Shown here one piece after another: positions 54,555-64,000 of a DNA stretch of 64,000 nt. Source of the stretch: Nageia nagi (Eukaryota > Pinophyta); contig JBITNC010000001.1 of assembly GCA_050084985.1 (NCBI GenBank), forward strand, positions 43,586,001 to 43,650,000. Reading direction: 5' to 3'. The number at the start of each line of letters is the position of its first letter. The first letter of the stretch is position 1. The position numbers and the translations under genes are program-made. Below the pieces are notes generated by a model. It had not been told where the DNA came from, searched no databases, and saw only the letters and a program-made list of their open reading frames with translations.

Positions 54555-57122
54555 TTATCTAAAATTAGGCCTTCACTTGGATGCCCACATAAGACAAGAC
54601 CAAGTACTACCAATCCTAACCAGTTCACCTTGGTCAGTATTATACTCTCATAAGGAGAAGTACCTATTATTTTTCAAGGTTATGACATATATTGGATTGG
54701 CCAAATTATTAATCTTGATTAGGTTTCAAGTTATCCTCTTAGGTTATCAGGATAATCCCTAAATGGATGTGCATACATGTGGTATAATTACACACATGCC
54801 TATCCACCTATTGGAGTTATTTCTAGACCAACAAAGGACTTAAAGGCAATTGAGAAGTATAAATTTTCACCATTTGGATCGTTGGATTTAAAGGCTCCAG
54901 TCCACTTGTCCTCACCTCATGGCTCTCTAAATAAGTCATGTTGCAGAATGTACGTGCGAATGTATTCATTTTAGGGGGTTGCTCATTTCAATGTTTATGA
55001 TTTTGAATAAGTAAATAAAGTAAAAGTGCAAAACATGAAGTAAAAAAGAGCATAAATAAAACATCATTCATTTGTAACTTGGAATCTTAAGAGTCCAATG
55101 GATTTTGTTTACTAACCCCTAAAGGACATCTTTACATAGGTTCATAATTTGCACAATTTAACTTTGCATAAAAAAAGATAAATACTTAGATAGGCATAAA
55201 TATACATTATTTCCATAATTTACATAAGTTAAACTTTGCATAAGAAATAATCATGCATCATTTTCATAATTTTTAGAGAGGCATAAAAGTTTCTAAATAA
55301 TAAACATGCATTCTAAGCATAAGGATCTATAATTTTTAAGTAAAAAATATAAACATATTTCTCCCTTTTTACGTAAAAAAAAAGACCCCTTCAATAAAAG
55401 CTTAGTATAGAAAGCTAAATTACCACTATTGCACTTTGTAATTTCAATTCCAAGTTTTAAAAATTACCAAATTTATAAGCACTAAGAAAATTGCTTAAAA
55501 AATTTTGTCCAAGGCAAAATTTTAATTTTAAGCATTAAAAATTAACTAAATAAAAAATTACCTCTAAAAAAAATTACCTTCAAAAATATTTATTTCCCCC
55601 ACTTGTAATTTTAAGTATTACATCGAACCTAAGTTCATAAATGTAAACTTAAAATCATAATTTCTTTGACTAAAAAAATGATGAAGCATTAAATTTGAAT
55701 TTAGAGTTTACTCCAACTCAAAGAAAAAAAATGCACTTTTACACTCCATGGCAGATTCATTAAATGAATGATAATGCATAAGCTATTAATGCAAATTTTC
55801 TTTAAGCACTCTAAGTCAAATTTGTTAAATACTCCAAGTCAGTTTCATGAAAGAGAATAAGTTACTTGTCAAGGGAGGTAAAAAACTAATTATGAGAACA
55901 ACTCCAAAAAAAAAAGGAACATTTAAGGCGTATGGACACCCACCAAGAAAAGGGGTAGAGCTACATAGAAAAAGGAAAAAAAAATGGAGAAGAGCTATGC
56001 GAGGTCAAAACCAAGAGCCGCACAAGGTGAAAGGAGGTTGCACGAGGTGAAAGAGTGACATGAAGTGAAAGAAGGAATGGTTTTAGTCGAAGGAGGAAGG
56101 CGGCTTGGCAATGAGTTAGAAGGAGGAAGACCAACCACAAGGGTTGTAAGGGCCCCTTTTTTAATGACCTATCCTGAAAAAAATAGTGCCAACAACACCC
56201 ATGGAAGGAGGATCTTGTGAGGTGTCAAACAAACTAAAGAAGTTAAAAAAACTCTACTTTATTGTTTGGCCATCCTTTACATTTAGTGGTGGTGCACCTT
56301 GCTCCAAAGAAGGATTTGTACAAGAGAGAAGGGCAAGCAATGGAATGTAGGGAGAGACAAAAACAACTTATGTGAGGTAGAAGGTCAAGCAATGTTGGCA
56401 TCAACATGCTCTCAATGCCTATGGTGGGTTGCAATGTAAGAAGAAGGGGTCGATGGTACATAGAATCTGCCACCAGGTCGCCACTAGAAAGGATCAAAGG
56501 GGTGGGGTTTGGCCGGCCAACAACTGGTCGACCTCCCCCTTCTCAATAAAAAATTATAATTGTTGCTATAGGATTTTATGATTATTAAAAAAACTTTTGA
56601 AATATTTTTTTAAAAAAGATTATATTTTACTATATATATATATATTATTAAAAATAAAATTATCTAAAAGTCCCCCTTTTTTATTGAAATGCAAACCATT
56701 GTAAAAAATGTACTAGAAATGTAATTACCTCCCATTTTGTTATGTTAAAAAACAATTGCAAAAACTTATAGAATACAACTATTTTGATAGAAGAACTAAG
56801 GTAAGAAAAGTTATAAAAACAATTATAGCAATATATATAGAGCAATTTTTTTGTAATCAAAAATTGCAACTAACATAGAAAATGCTAGTATAAGTAACAA
56901 TTGCATTATATTGCTATTTCAAAAAATATATTTTGCAAAAAAATGAACTAGCACATAACATATATGTTAGTATCATAAATCAATAATCTATCAAATGACC
57001 AAGAAAGAAGGAATTTATACCTTCCCTTGAGTTTACCTCAACAAGACTTCAAAATTGAAGGAAGAAGACCTCCAAGTTAAAGGAATAAGATCTCCAAAAT
57101 GTTGAAGAGGAACTTTCAAATA
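54555..57122 (-). other. long leader of element C
   Basis: About 2.5 kb from primer site toward the gag deletion. It contains the segment shared with A and B (54555-54790), AT-rich sequence, a GC-richer block (about 56090-56540, with GGCCGGCCAACAACTGGTCG), and a TA tract at 56630-56646. No convincing gene; a 67-codon Lys/Arg-rich plus-strand frame at 55847 and an 84-codon minus-strand frame at 56243 lack recognisable motifs. Confidence 0.75.
56630..56646. repeat. (TA)n tract in element C leader
   Basis: About eight TA units, some 490 bp inside the 5' LTR, at the place where A, B and D also have TA tracts. Confidence 0.85.
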
Positions 57123-57135
57123 GGCTCTGATACCA
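57123..57135 (-). promoter_or_regulatory. tRNA-Met primer binding site of element C
   Basis: The minus strand reads TGGTATCAGAGCC two bases inside the 5' LTR. Confidence 0.92.
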
Positions 57136-57137
57136 AA

Positions 57138-57635
57138 TGAAGAGATTGAACTGTAACAAAAGCAATCTTAAACAACCAAGATCACATGAAAGCTCACAAA
57201 TCACATCTAACAAACTCACAAAGCAATCTCACAAAGATAACTCAAGATATAAGTGGTTCCTCCAACTAGGAGTACATCCACTAACTAGATCTCACTTCAT
57301 TTACAAATATGAACTCTTACGAGTCTCCTAATCTCATCTTCTAAACACTATCCTATAGCATAACTTTACTCCACAATTGGTATGTGATCCAAAAAGAGAG
57401 CCTTCTATTTATAGGCCAAAATCTCTCTTTGGATCACCCTTTTACCCAATGTACAAAAGCATGACATGCACATCATTTTACCCAAGGGGCATGCTCATGA
57501 CATGGAGTGTAGGACAAGTTATATTATCATATTCACTTAAATACTTAATGTATCAAATTATACCTTTAAGTATTAGTGAACTTACATAAAAGATTATTAC
57601 AAAACCTTTACAATAATGCATTATACATTCCAACA
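57138..57635 (-). repeat. 5' LTR of element C
   Basis: Begins TGAAGAGATTGAACTGTAAC and ends CATTCCAACA on the plus strand. It is very similar to the LTRs of B. The minus strand has a TATA box CTATAAATAGA at 57404-57414. Confidence 0.9.
57404..57414 (-). promoter_or_regulatory. TATA box in element C 5' LTR
   Basis: CTATAAATAGA on the minus strand in the context GGCCTATAAATAGAAGG, conserved in the LTR of D. Confidence 0.65.
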
Positions 57636-57829
57636 ATAACATCGTACATCACATTTAACAAGGTTCAAGTTAATAATTCAATATAACCAAATCACATTAC
57701 AATCTTATGAGGGTCAATTTTTTCAAGGTCTCATGCAGTGTATCCTTATAGTAATTATTGATTTATCCTTAATCAAATGTCTTAGGGGATTTGGGATTAT
57801 TACATATAAATTTGACTCAACTTGGGATG

Positions 57830-58075
57830 ATGATGATGAAGGTTAATAATATTACGCATATGGAAGGTACCATCATTATGAAATACCACAATGAAGAAAA
57901 CATGAGGAAGATCATAAATACTAGGAGACACCTCCATATAACTTCCACATTCCCAAAATAGACATACTAAAGTTTAATGGAAAAAGAACCTATAGTTTGG
58001 ATAAATTAGTTGGAGCAATCTTTTGACATCCATGGCATTCCACCATAACCAAAGAGGGATGATAAGAACCCCATA
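57830..58075 (+). pseudogene. G2 gypsy gag fragment
   Basis: The plus strand reads FHIPKIDILKFNGKRTYSLD and, one shift later, WIN, a stop, LEQSFDIHGIPP. This matches the N-terminal part of plant gypsy Gag (PKxDxPKFDGxxPxxWINxxEQYFDIHGIPPxQ). It breaks off at about 58065 and is followed directly by integrase C-terminal sequence, so the rest of gag, protease, reverse transcriptase, RNase H and most of integrase are missing. Confidence 0.6.
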
Positions 58076-58438
58076 AAATATTATGGGCCTTTCAAATTTT
58101 ACAAAAGATTAGGACTATGCTATGCCAGTTGGATTTACCACCTACATCATAAATTCATTTGGTATTCCATGTCTCATGCTTAAAGAAGGTCATTGATACT
58201 CACATGGTAGCATAAAACAAACTTCCTTATCTAAATAATAAAGGATGAGTTATTTTGGAACTTGAAAAGATATTAGAGACACTTACTAAACAACTCTACA
58301 ATCATGCCACCAAGGAGTTCCTCATCAAATGTAAGGACATGCTAGGAGAAGATATTTCATGGGAAGAAGAAGAGTTCATACAAAAGCATTCAAATGTGAA
58401 TTGTGTTAAGGAAAACACTTATCTTAAAATGGGGGCCA
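58076..58438 (+). pseudogene. G2 integrase C-terminus and chromodomain
   Basis: The plus strand reads YYGPFKF, shifting to QKIRTMLCQLDLPPTS and IHLVFHVSCLKKVI, the standard C-terminal domain of gypsy integrase. A chromodomain follows: ELEKILETLTKQLYNHATKE, FLIKCKDMLGEDISWEEEEF and IQKH. The aromatic Trp of the KWKxL block is Cys (IKCKDM), but the SWEEEEF end is kept. The frame runs on to YLKMGAMLHP at the LTR border, as in full-length chromoviruses. Confidence 0.8.
58427..58438 (+). promoter_or_regulatory. polypurine tract of G2
   Basis: AAAATGGGGGCCA directly before the presumed LTR start. Confidence 0.55.
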
Positions 58439-59249
58439 TGTTACACCCCTAGGATATTAGCTCTAAGATACCATTATTAGGATATGACACAAGTGTGTTT
58501 AAGCATATATAACCCAATGCTTAGTCAAATAACCATTTTTTTAGGTTATTCAATAATTACACTTGTAAAAACCTATAAATGAATTATTATTTATTAAATA
58601 ATTCATTTTAGAGCCTCAATGATGTATTATGTAAAAAGGGGTTAAAAATACTCAAAGCAATGTATTTCATGTAATGGACCATTATACCATGACCTAAGGG
58701 TCAAATCTTGTAATAGAGGTGTTGCTATATAAAGACATCAAGAACAACTAAAGAGGGTTATCGAAGGTATCCATAGGATCCAAGATGAGATTCTATCAAT
58801 CAAATATCAGAACCAGGCTACAGGATTTTACAAATTCCATGATAAGGCCAAAGATAAATGAAGGAGAACAATGAGTATGCCCTAAGGGAGATCCTTGCAA
58901 ATATCAAATCTATAATCAAGTGAACATCATTTCTTATTGCATATTTGTTATATGATTATTTGATCATTCGAGCATCCTACATTTCTTGTCGTAATTCCCA
59001 TTTTACTTATTCCACGTTGTTAGCGTAATGCCTCATTTAAGTCACTAACAGCGTGTTAATGTATGAATGCATGTTTGTTTTTTATGTATGATGTCATTAA
59101 TTGATTGAATGTGCGATTGGGATAAAATGAACATGTATGCTAGTTAAACATCATTGTCATATTTTAGATGTATGTCAATAAAACAAAGTAGACAAATAGT
59201 GCATTAATTAACCCCCATAAACAATTAATCACATTATTTTGGGTCTACA
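58439..59249 (+). repeat. presumed 3' LTR of G2
   Basis: Starts TGTTACACCCCTAGGATATT just after the purine tract and chromodomain, and may end GGGTCTACA near 59249. CTATATAAAGACATC at about 58724 looks like a TATA box. The second LTR is not in the window, so the right border is uncertain. Confidence 0.5.
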
Positions 59250-59939
59250 ATGTTGAGAGCCATCCTATAGCCACAGACAAAAGGGATGTAGAGAAACTAA
59301 ATGTGTGTAACATAAATATATGTCAACTAAATTTTAAAAATTCACTTAAAAAATAATAGTCAGCATAAACAAAAATACAAAGCTCTACAAATACCCCACT
59401 CTAGCGATAAACTTACGTAGGTTAAATGTTAAAAATTTAATTTAAAAAAATATCGGCTAAATGCAAAAAAAAAAGAGAGAAAGAAACAACAACAATAATA
59501 AATAATATACAAAATTATATAAATACCCCACTCTAGTGATTTAAATTTAAATATAAATAACTTACAATGTTATAATTTAAATTAATTATTTTATGAAGTT
59601 GGTATTATTCTTTTATTTTATTTTTTTATTATTTCATTAATAATTTTTTTTGGTTAAAACTTCTCTTCAACTTTAGGTATCTATTAACTATTGTTCTTAC
59701 CTTAAGTATGAATATTATAATATGATATGATCCAAAGTAATCTAATGATAATTGTGTAGAAAATTACTTTGATAAAATATGGCTATTAGTTTCACATAAG
59801 AACCTAAAGAAATATCAATGTGATAACAAAAGTATTATATTATTTCTCTATTTAATATAATATGATACTAATTTAATATGTAAGAATATATATTTCGTAA
59901 TATATTTCAATATTTTGTAGGTTAACTTGTAATATACAA
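59250..59939. other. AT-rich sequence with a small duplication
   Basis: ATACCCCACTCTAG(C/T)GAT recurs at about 59392 and 59523, each preceded by similar A-rich sequence (TTAAAAATT(C/T)A(C/A)TTAAAAAA), indicating an imperfect duplication with an offset of about 130 bp. No gene recognised. Confidence 0.55.
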
Positions 59940-60099
59940 ACTAGTTTAGATATCTTAAATGTATACGTACAAAACGTTGAGAGGTATCAATCTTGAGGTA
60001 CTTATGTTATCTATTTATGATGTGATATGTAAGATAGACACCTCGATATTGATACCTCTTGGTGTTTTGTAGATATATATTTAAGACATCTAAGCTAGT
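59940..60099. repeat. 160-bp imperfect foldback
   Basis: Left arm 59940-60012 and right arm 60030-60099 pair over about 65 bases with scattered mismatches (for example GAGGTATCAAT against ATTGATACCTC, and TACAAAAC against GTTTTGTA). The loop is about 18 bases. The long, mostly paired stem resembles a young inverted duplication, a small MITE or a microRNA-type precursor; no flanking target duplication is clear. Confidence 0.85.
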
Positions 60100-60394
60100 A
60101 ATAGGTCGACCAACTAAAGATGTGGGTAATTTCCTTTCCTCAAATGACTATAAATAGGATCACTGGAATTCTTATTATCATCATAATTGAATATCATATA
60201 TCATATTTACCTTATCTTGGCATATATGTAAAGGTTACCCCCTCAAAATGATGAAGCTTATCACCTCAAACTTCTATTTTTTGATCTTCTCATGTCAACT
60301 ATTGTATCATTCTTGAATTGATACTATATAATGATATTATTATTCAATTGATCTTCAACTCTATTATTTTATATTGATGATAAAGATCATTAGT

Positions 60395-60428
<34 letters not shown>

Positions 60429-60500
60429 TATATATATATAGTTATGATAAACATCACCCCATATTATAAATTTTAGCCGTGAGAATCTCCTTGCGTGTTG
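60100..60500. other. AT-rich sequence with TA tracts
   Basis: Mostly AT-rich, including (TA)n at 60396-60440. No gene. Confidence 0.6.
60396..60440. repeat. (TA)n microsatellite
   Basis: Two TA runs separated by AATATATTA. Confidence 0.9.
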
Positions 60501-60964
60501 TGTATCGTTGGAAGGTTGCTATCGCAAAATAGTTGATCAACCCCCTGTCTGCATTAGCAGGCCACTCCCTCAACAAACTCAATCTTGTTACGCATGCTCA
60601 TCCCTTCTGAAAACCAAAAAAAGTCTCATTATTATTGGCACGTATCTCACACCTTCACCCAAAGGCCTAATGTCACATTCACCACCGAATATAAATTAAA
60701 GTACGAGTCACATATTTCATTCAAAACAAACCTCCATGGTCCCCCGACATACCCCAAATCAACATTCTCTCCTTATATTTTAACCCTAATAAAGCCAATT
60801 CCATATTAACACACATTTACATTATTTTCTCTTAACAATAACATTAACAAACTTGTAAATATATTTGTTTGGCTTGTAAAAGATGTTTATGTAAATCAAA
60901 TAAAAAAGACAAAAACCAGATCTTGAGGAAGAAGGCAATGTCGGTCACCGTGACTTGAAGCGGA

Positions 60965-60970
60965 CACGTG
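60965..60970. promoter_or_regulatory. G-box CACGTG
   Basis: Palindromic CACGTG in the context GGACACGTGTAA, the core binding site of plant bZIP and bHLH factors and part of ABA-response elements. It lies about 260 bp upstream of the putative ATG at 61224. Confidence 0.45.
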
Positions 60971-61109
60971 TAATGCAAGCTTCACGTCTTTGATTCTCGG
61001 TGACCGGCAACTTGAAGGGAGGAGTCGGTGGATTTGATTGACTTGAACAGGGACAGAAGCCTAATTTTTCTGTGTGCGTGTCTGAGTGGGATGCTCTGCT
61101 TTTAACACC

Positions 61110-61127
61110 ATTATTATTATTATTATT
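61110..61127. repeat. (ATT)n microsatellite
   Basis: About six TTA/ATT units. Confidence 0.9.
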
Positions 61128-61369
61128 CTCTGGAAAAAAAATCTTCAGCAAGATATTTCGCCTCTCTTGCGGAGGTTTCGGAAGAATTCTCGAAGTTTCG
61201 CAGAATTGGAACATATCTGGACTATGTCAAGAGGTGAAATTCGTAAATTGGAAAGAAATTTGAGGTTTTTTTCCCCTTTTTTGGGGTTAAATTTGGCTCA
61301 TAATGAGGTCTTTTTAGGTGATAGATGTGAAATAATGGCTATGGATTCTTTTTTTAGATTGCATTGAGC

Positions 61370-62228
61370 TATCGAATGCCGGTTTCTTCGTGAATTATGT
61401 GTTTTGGCTTGGAGTAATGATGTTGATGTTATTTCTTTGGTTTTGAGCTGCTGACAAATGCATGTAAGCGAAGGATTGTAGTAGATTTTAGGTTTTTAGG
61501 ACTTTAGGGTTTAAGAAATGAAATGAGTTTAACAAGACTGAATTTCAGTAAGTAGTACTCTCTGCCATGCTTATTTGAGTGTAAACTGTGTAAAAATGAA
61601 TGTTTAGGAGCGTATTGTGTCTGATTCATAGAATATGAATGTTGAATTGCAAATTTCATGCCTCAGCTTTCATTAATGATCGTTTCGATGTTTCTTTAAG
61701 CTCGAGCTGCGAAATAATGCTTGGTCGTATCCGATTCTGTCCAGTGGGCACATCGTGGAATTCGACTATACATGCTTGTCAGGGTTTATTATGCAAATTA
61801 TGCGTAAGCGATGTCTGGCGTTGTATAATGGTCTCGGTAATGTCGTTTTTCTAACGTGAAACTACGTAGAAATGTTTGCTAGGATTTGTATTCTGCTCGA
61901 TTATGTTTTAACTTTGTATGATCGAAGCATCGTAATGAGATTTTGTTCGTGAGAATTGTCTGATGGTCGTTTATGAGGATATGGAGGGATGGAAAGTATG
62001 TTTTAGGGTTTAAACTTCTGTAGATGGTTGTTTCTCTTTTTTTTTTTTTCACAATCGATCAGGGTTGGTGTGTTGTTTCTTGAGGTTTAGCTGTTAAATC
62101 CAATAAGCATTTGTTTAATAAAAATTGAAGGCCCTTACAGATTAGGAGATATTGAATTTTTTAGCATTAAGATTTTCTACCAGGAACTGCTAAATTACAG
62201 TGCTGTCAACCAGTCAGCCTTGCTGTTG
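61370..62228 (+). other. intron-like sequence
   Basis: T-rich, non-repetitive sequence with no extended coding frame, consistent with a long first intron after the putative 5' exon. This is inference. Confidence 0.35.
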
Positions 62229-62545
62229 GTCTTAATGATTTGCAATATGTTGATTATTTAATCCGAAAGTTGAGCACAAATTCAAAGTTTTACAGGACGC
62301 TTGTTGAGATGATGTATTAGTTAAAATAATAGATTTGGATTGGGCAAATTTTTAAAATCTATTTTCAGGGTAAATTTCGTAATCAGCTATGCCGCCCGTC
62401 GTAGTGATTTAGAAGATGTTAATTATTTAATCCAAAAGTTGAGCACAAATTCAAAGTTTTACAGGTCTCTTGTTTGAACTTTGAGATGATGTATCCGTTA
62501 GAATAATAGATTTAGATTGGACAAATTTTTAATATCTGTGTTCTA
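62229..62545. repeat. imperfect tandem duplication of about 170 bp
   Basis: GTTGAGCACAAATTCAAAGT plus TTTACAGG recurs with an offset of about 170 bp (62268 and 62437). It is followed in both copies by GAGATGATGTAT, A(A/G)AATAATAGATTT(G/A)GATTGG and CAAATTTTTAA. The first copy covers about 62229-62368, the second about 62398-62545. Confidence 0.85.
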
Positions 62546-63440
62546 AATTTTGTCCAGTGTTGAAAGATCAGAGCAGCATTTAATTAATATTTTATTTCTT
62601 GTCAGGAATGTTTCTTGTTATTGCGCATTTAAGTTGTTTTGAATATGTTGCATGACCTTACTATGGAAGAAACTATCAACCGGAGTGGTGAAAAGTATAG
62701 CAGAATGTAGGTGAAGGGTAGCTGTATATTATAGACAGTAAAATAGAATTTAAGTTTCAATATTGAAACCTACAGAGGTGGCCGAGGGTGTGGAGAGCCT
62801 ACTTCCAATGGATTGTCATCAATGAAGATGCAAAATTCCACTCTGGGATATGGATAATCATCATGATTTCACAAGTTACAGAAGGTCGAATTCTGTTCTT
62901 CAAGTGTGATTCGGTGGGAACATGGGTTGTATTCAAGATGGGGATAATTTCAACAGACGCCTTCTGCATATGAAGGGAATCTACTCCAAGTATTATTGAG
63001 AATTCTATATGAAGTAGAGGTCACAAAATGTTTCCTTGCAACTCGATAGACACCACCTTCATGCAAAACAAACAAAAGTAAATGAAATACCCTGAAATTT
63101 CAAATGCCAAAGACCTGTCCAATCCATTTCTTATCAGACAAATGATCACATACCATTCAAAATTATCAAAGTTTGCAACATAGATTTGTCAGAACGTTAC
63201 CAGCGTATAAACCAGCTACTACAGTCTTTTTTTATTTATTTCAATGTTCATTGCTAGTTGTTTTTATTAGTAAGTTCTTGAAATATGTGTGTTTTTGATG
63301 TATTCTACCCCTGTATTCAATTTCTGAGCAATGGCCTCCCTATGCTGGCAGTTTGTGGTAGTCTGGCACCAATACCCACGGCCATGGCGATTATAGTTGG
63401 CATTACGCAAATATTCTCGAGCTGGAAAGGAATTTGCAGA
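62546..63440. other. unassigned sequence
   Basis: A 61-codon plus-strand frame at 62788-62973 has no recognisable domain. Composition is near that of the flanking intron-like DNA. No feature is supported. Confidence 0.4.
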
Positions 63441-63449
63441 ACGTATTGT

Positions 63450-63860
63450 GAATATGAAATCGTTGACCTCCTGAGAATTTCAAGTTACATAGTACTTGAG
63501 GATTTGTGCTAGATTTTCTTACCCTATTTCTTATTGTGAAGATGATCATGCCTTGGTTGGCCAACCAGTCTACTCCCTTGTCGTCATTCCTTCCCACAGC
63601 TTTGACTTCTTTATGCATCTCTCTAGTCTCAAAATTCATTGCGTCCAAAAAGATATCCCTTCTCACATTTCTAATTTCTTTAAGATTCTCTCTAATATGA
63701 AACTTCATTGCATCCATGTCCTTCCAGAAATCTATGAGCTCCGAGTTAGCTGGTTAAGTCTTTTGAACATTGACACAACTATTTGAGAATCTCCCTCTAT
63801 GTATACCACTTTCCAACAATTCATAGAATGATTATCAGCATATCATGAAGTTATTTCAAA
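63450..63860 (-). pseudogene. RNase H-like domain relic
   Basis: The minus strand reads YIEGDSQIVVSMFKRL near 63755-63805, matching the catalytic (I/V)EGDS-x-x-(V/I)(I/V) block of plant RNase H-like domains (RVT_3 type, found in LINE ORF2 tails and in stand-alone genes). After a stop and a frameshift it reads KAVGRNDDKGVDWLANQGM near 63555-63600, matching the closing VxRxxNxxADxLAxxG block. The right order and spacing of the two blocks support the call. No reverse transcriptase or zinc-binding tail was seen. Confidence 0.6.
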
Positions 63861-64000
63861 AGGGGCAGCGTCATAAAATCGTGGTTCTAGGAATCGGAAA
63901 CCAAGAGATATTATTGTTCTTTTAAGGCCAGAAAAGGCAACACATCTCCACAGTAGGTTTTAAAATATATTTTACTGACATGCTGTTATCATCCTTGCCC

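Larger units (their letters stand above)
49990..57635 (-). mobile_element. Ty1/copia element C, truncated
   Basis: Minus-strand element closely related to B. The 5' LTR is complete (57138-57635); the 3' LTR keeps only about 295 bp (49990-50285) of roughly 500. Integrase, reverse transcriptase, RNase H and a protease piece are present in copia order, but most of gag is deleted near 54486-54555. The YVDD block is intact and the pol frames are longer than in A and B, so this copy may be younger or simply better preserved. No target duplication can be checked because one end is lost. Confidence 0.9.
57830..59249 (+). mobile_element. Ty3/gypsy chromovirus G2, internally deleted
   Basis: Plus-strand remnant made of a gag fragment, the integrase tail with chromodomain, a purine tract and an LTR. 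The left part is missing or separated by element C. The orientation is opposite to G1. Confidence 0.65.
60500..61370 (+). other. possible promoter and 5' exon of an unidentified gene
   Basis: From about 60.5 kb the sequence is less AT-rich and lacks retroelement similarity. There is a G-box at 60965-60970, an ATT repeat at 61110-61127, and exon-like composition to about 61240. A plus-strand ATG at 61224 opens MSRGEIRKLERNLRFF, and CAAGAG|GTGAAA at about 61235 could be a splice donor. T-rich, intron-like sequence follows. I recognise no protein family; a non-coding 5' exon or random sequence is possible. Confidence 0.35.

Noticed and set aside
55847-56050. Lys/Arg-rich 67-codon plus-strand frame
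   Set aside because: It lies in the leader of element C, and purine-rich sequence alone explains the composition. No motif is recognised.
62788-62973. 61-codon plus-strand frame considered as an exon
   Set aside because: No domain, no clear splice sites on both sides, and length expected by chance.

Overview
This is a gene-poor, AT-rich stretch of nuclear DNA from a large plant genome. Plant origin is supported by chromovirus Ty3/gypsy elements, Ty1/copia elements primed by initiator tRNA-Met, a plant mobile domain (PMD) relic, a DUF4283-type LINE ORF1 and many decayed PLS-type PPR fragments. The mix of old, mutated, nested LTR elements separated by long anonymous AT-rich sequence fits a gymnosperm or another plant with a very large genome; that is inference, and no marker fixes the species. 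I see no intact protein-coding gene, tRNA, rRNA or CRISPR array. Layout: 1-8.2 kb holds a PMD-like relic on the minus strand, split by a complete-ended but coding-dead chromovirus (G1, 1867-7590, LTRs about 1.1 kb, 5-bp target duplication AATAG). 8.2-22.7 kb is anonymous sequence rich in minisatellites (41-, 33-, 25-, about 130- and about 110-bp periods), with a long series of minus-strand PPR relics, one possible solo LTR and two weak CACTA-like ends. 22.7-30.6 kb is copia element A (22742-30597, target duplication TGGAA), inserted in a tandemly repeated segment. 30.6-32.2 kb is repeat debris. 32.2-40.4 kb is copia element B (32221-40434, target duplication ATATG/GTATG). 40.4-46.2 kb holds more PPR relics, a good CACTA-like terminus, LTR-like relics and a decayed gypsy protease. 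46.2-47.4 kb is the 5' end of a copia relative (D) on the plus strand. 47.9-48.0 kb is a perfect 28-bp-arm hairpin. 48.2-49.6 kb is a LINE fragment with the end of ORF1 and the start of ORF2. 50.0-57.6 kb is copia element C, with a truncated 3' LTR and most of gag deleted. 57.6-59.25 kb is the 3' end of another chromovirus (G2) in which gag is fused to the integrase tail by an internal deletion. 59.25-60.5 kb is AT-rich and contains a 160-bp foldback. From about 60.5 kb the composition changes to less repetitive, higher-GC sequence with a G-box, an ATT microsatellite and intron-like sequence. This may be the promoter, 5' exon and long intron of a real plus-strand gene running off the window, but no protein family could be recognised. 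A minus-strand RNase H-like relic lies at 63.5-63.85 kb. The autonomous units are thus dead LTR retrotransposons. Elements A, B, C and D share a layout worth attention: the LTR, then the tRNA-Met primer site, then about 350-500 bp, then a (TA)n tract, then a locally GC-richer block inside a leader of more than 2 kb. I found no convincing new biological system. The best candidates for follow-up are the shared copia leader, the 160-bp foldback, the PPR-derived tandem arrays and the PMD relic.
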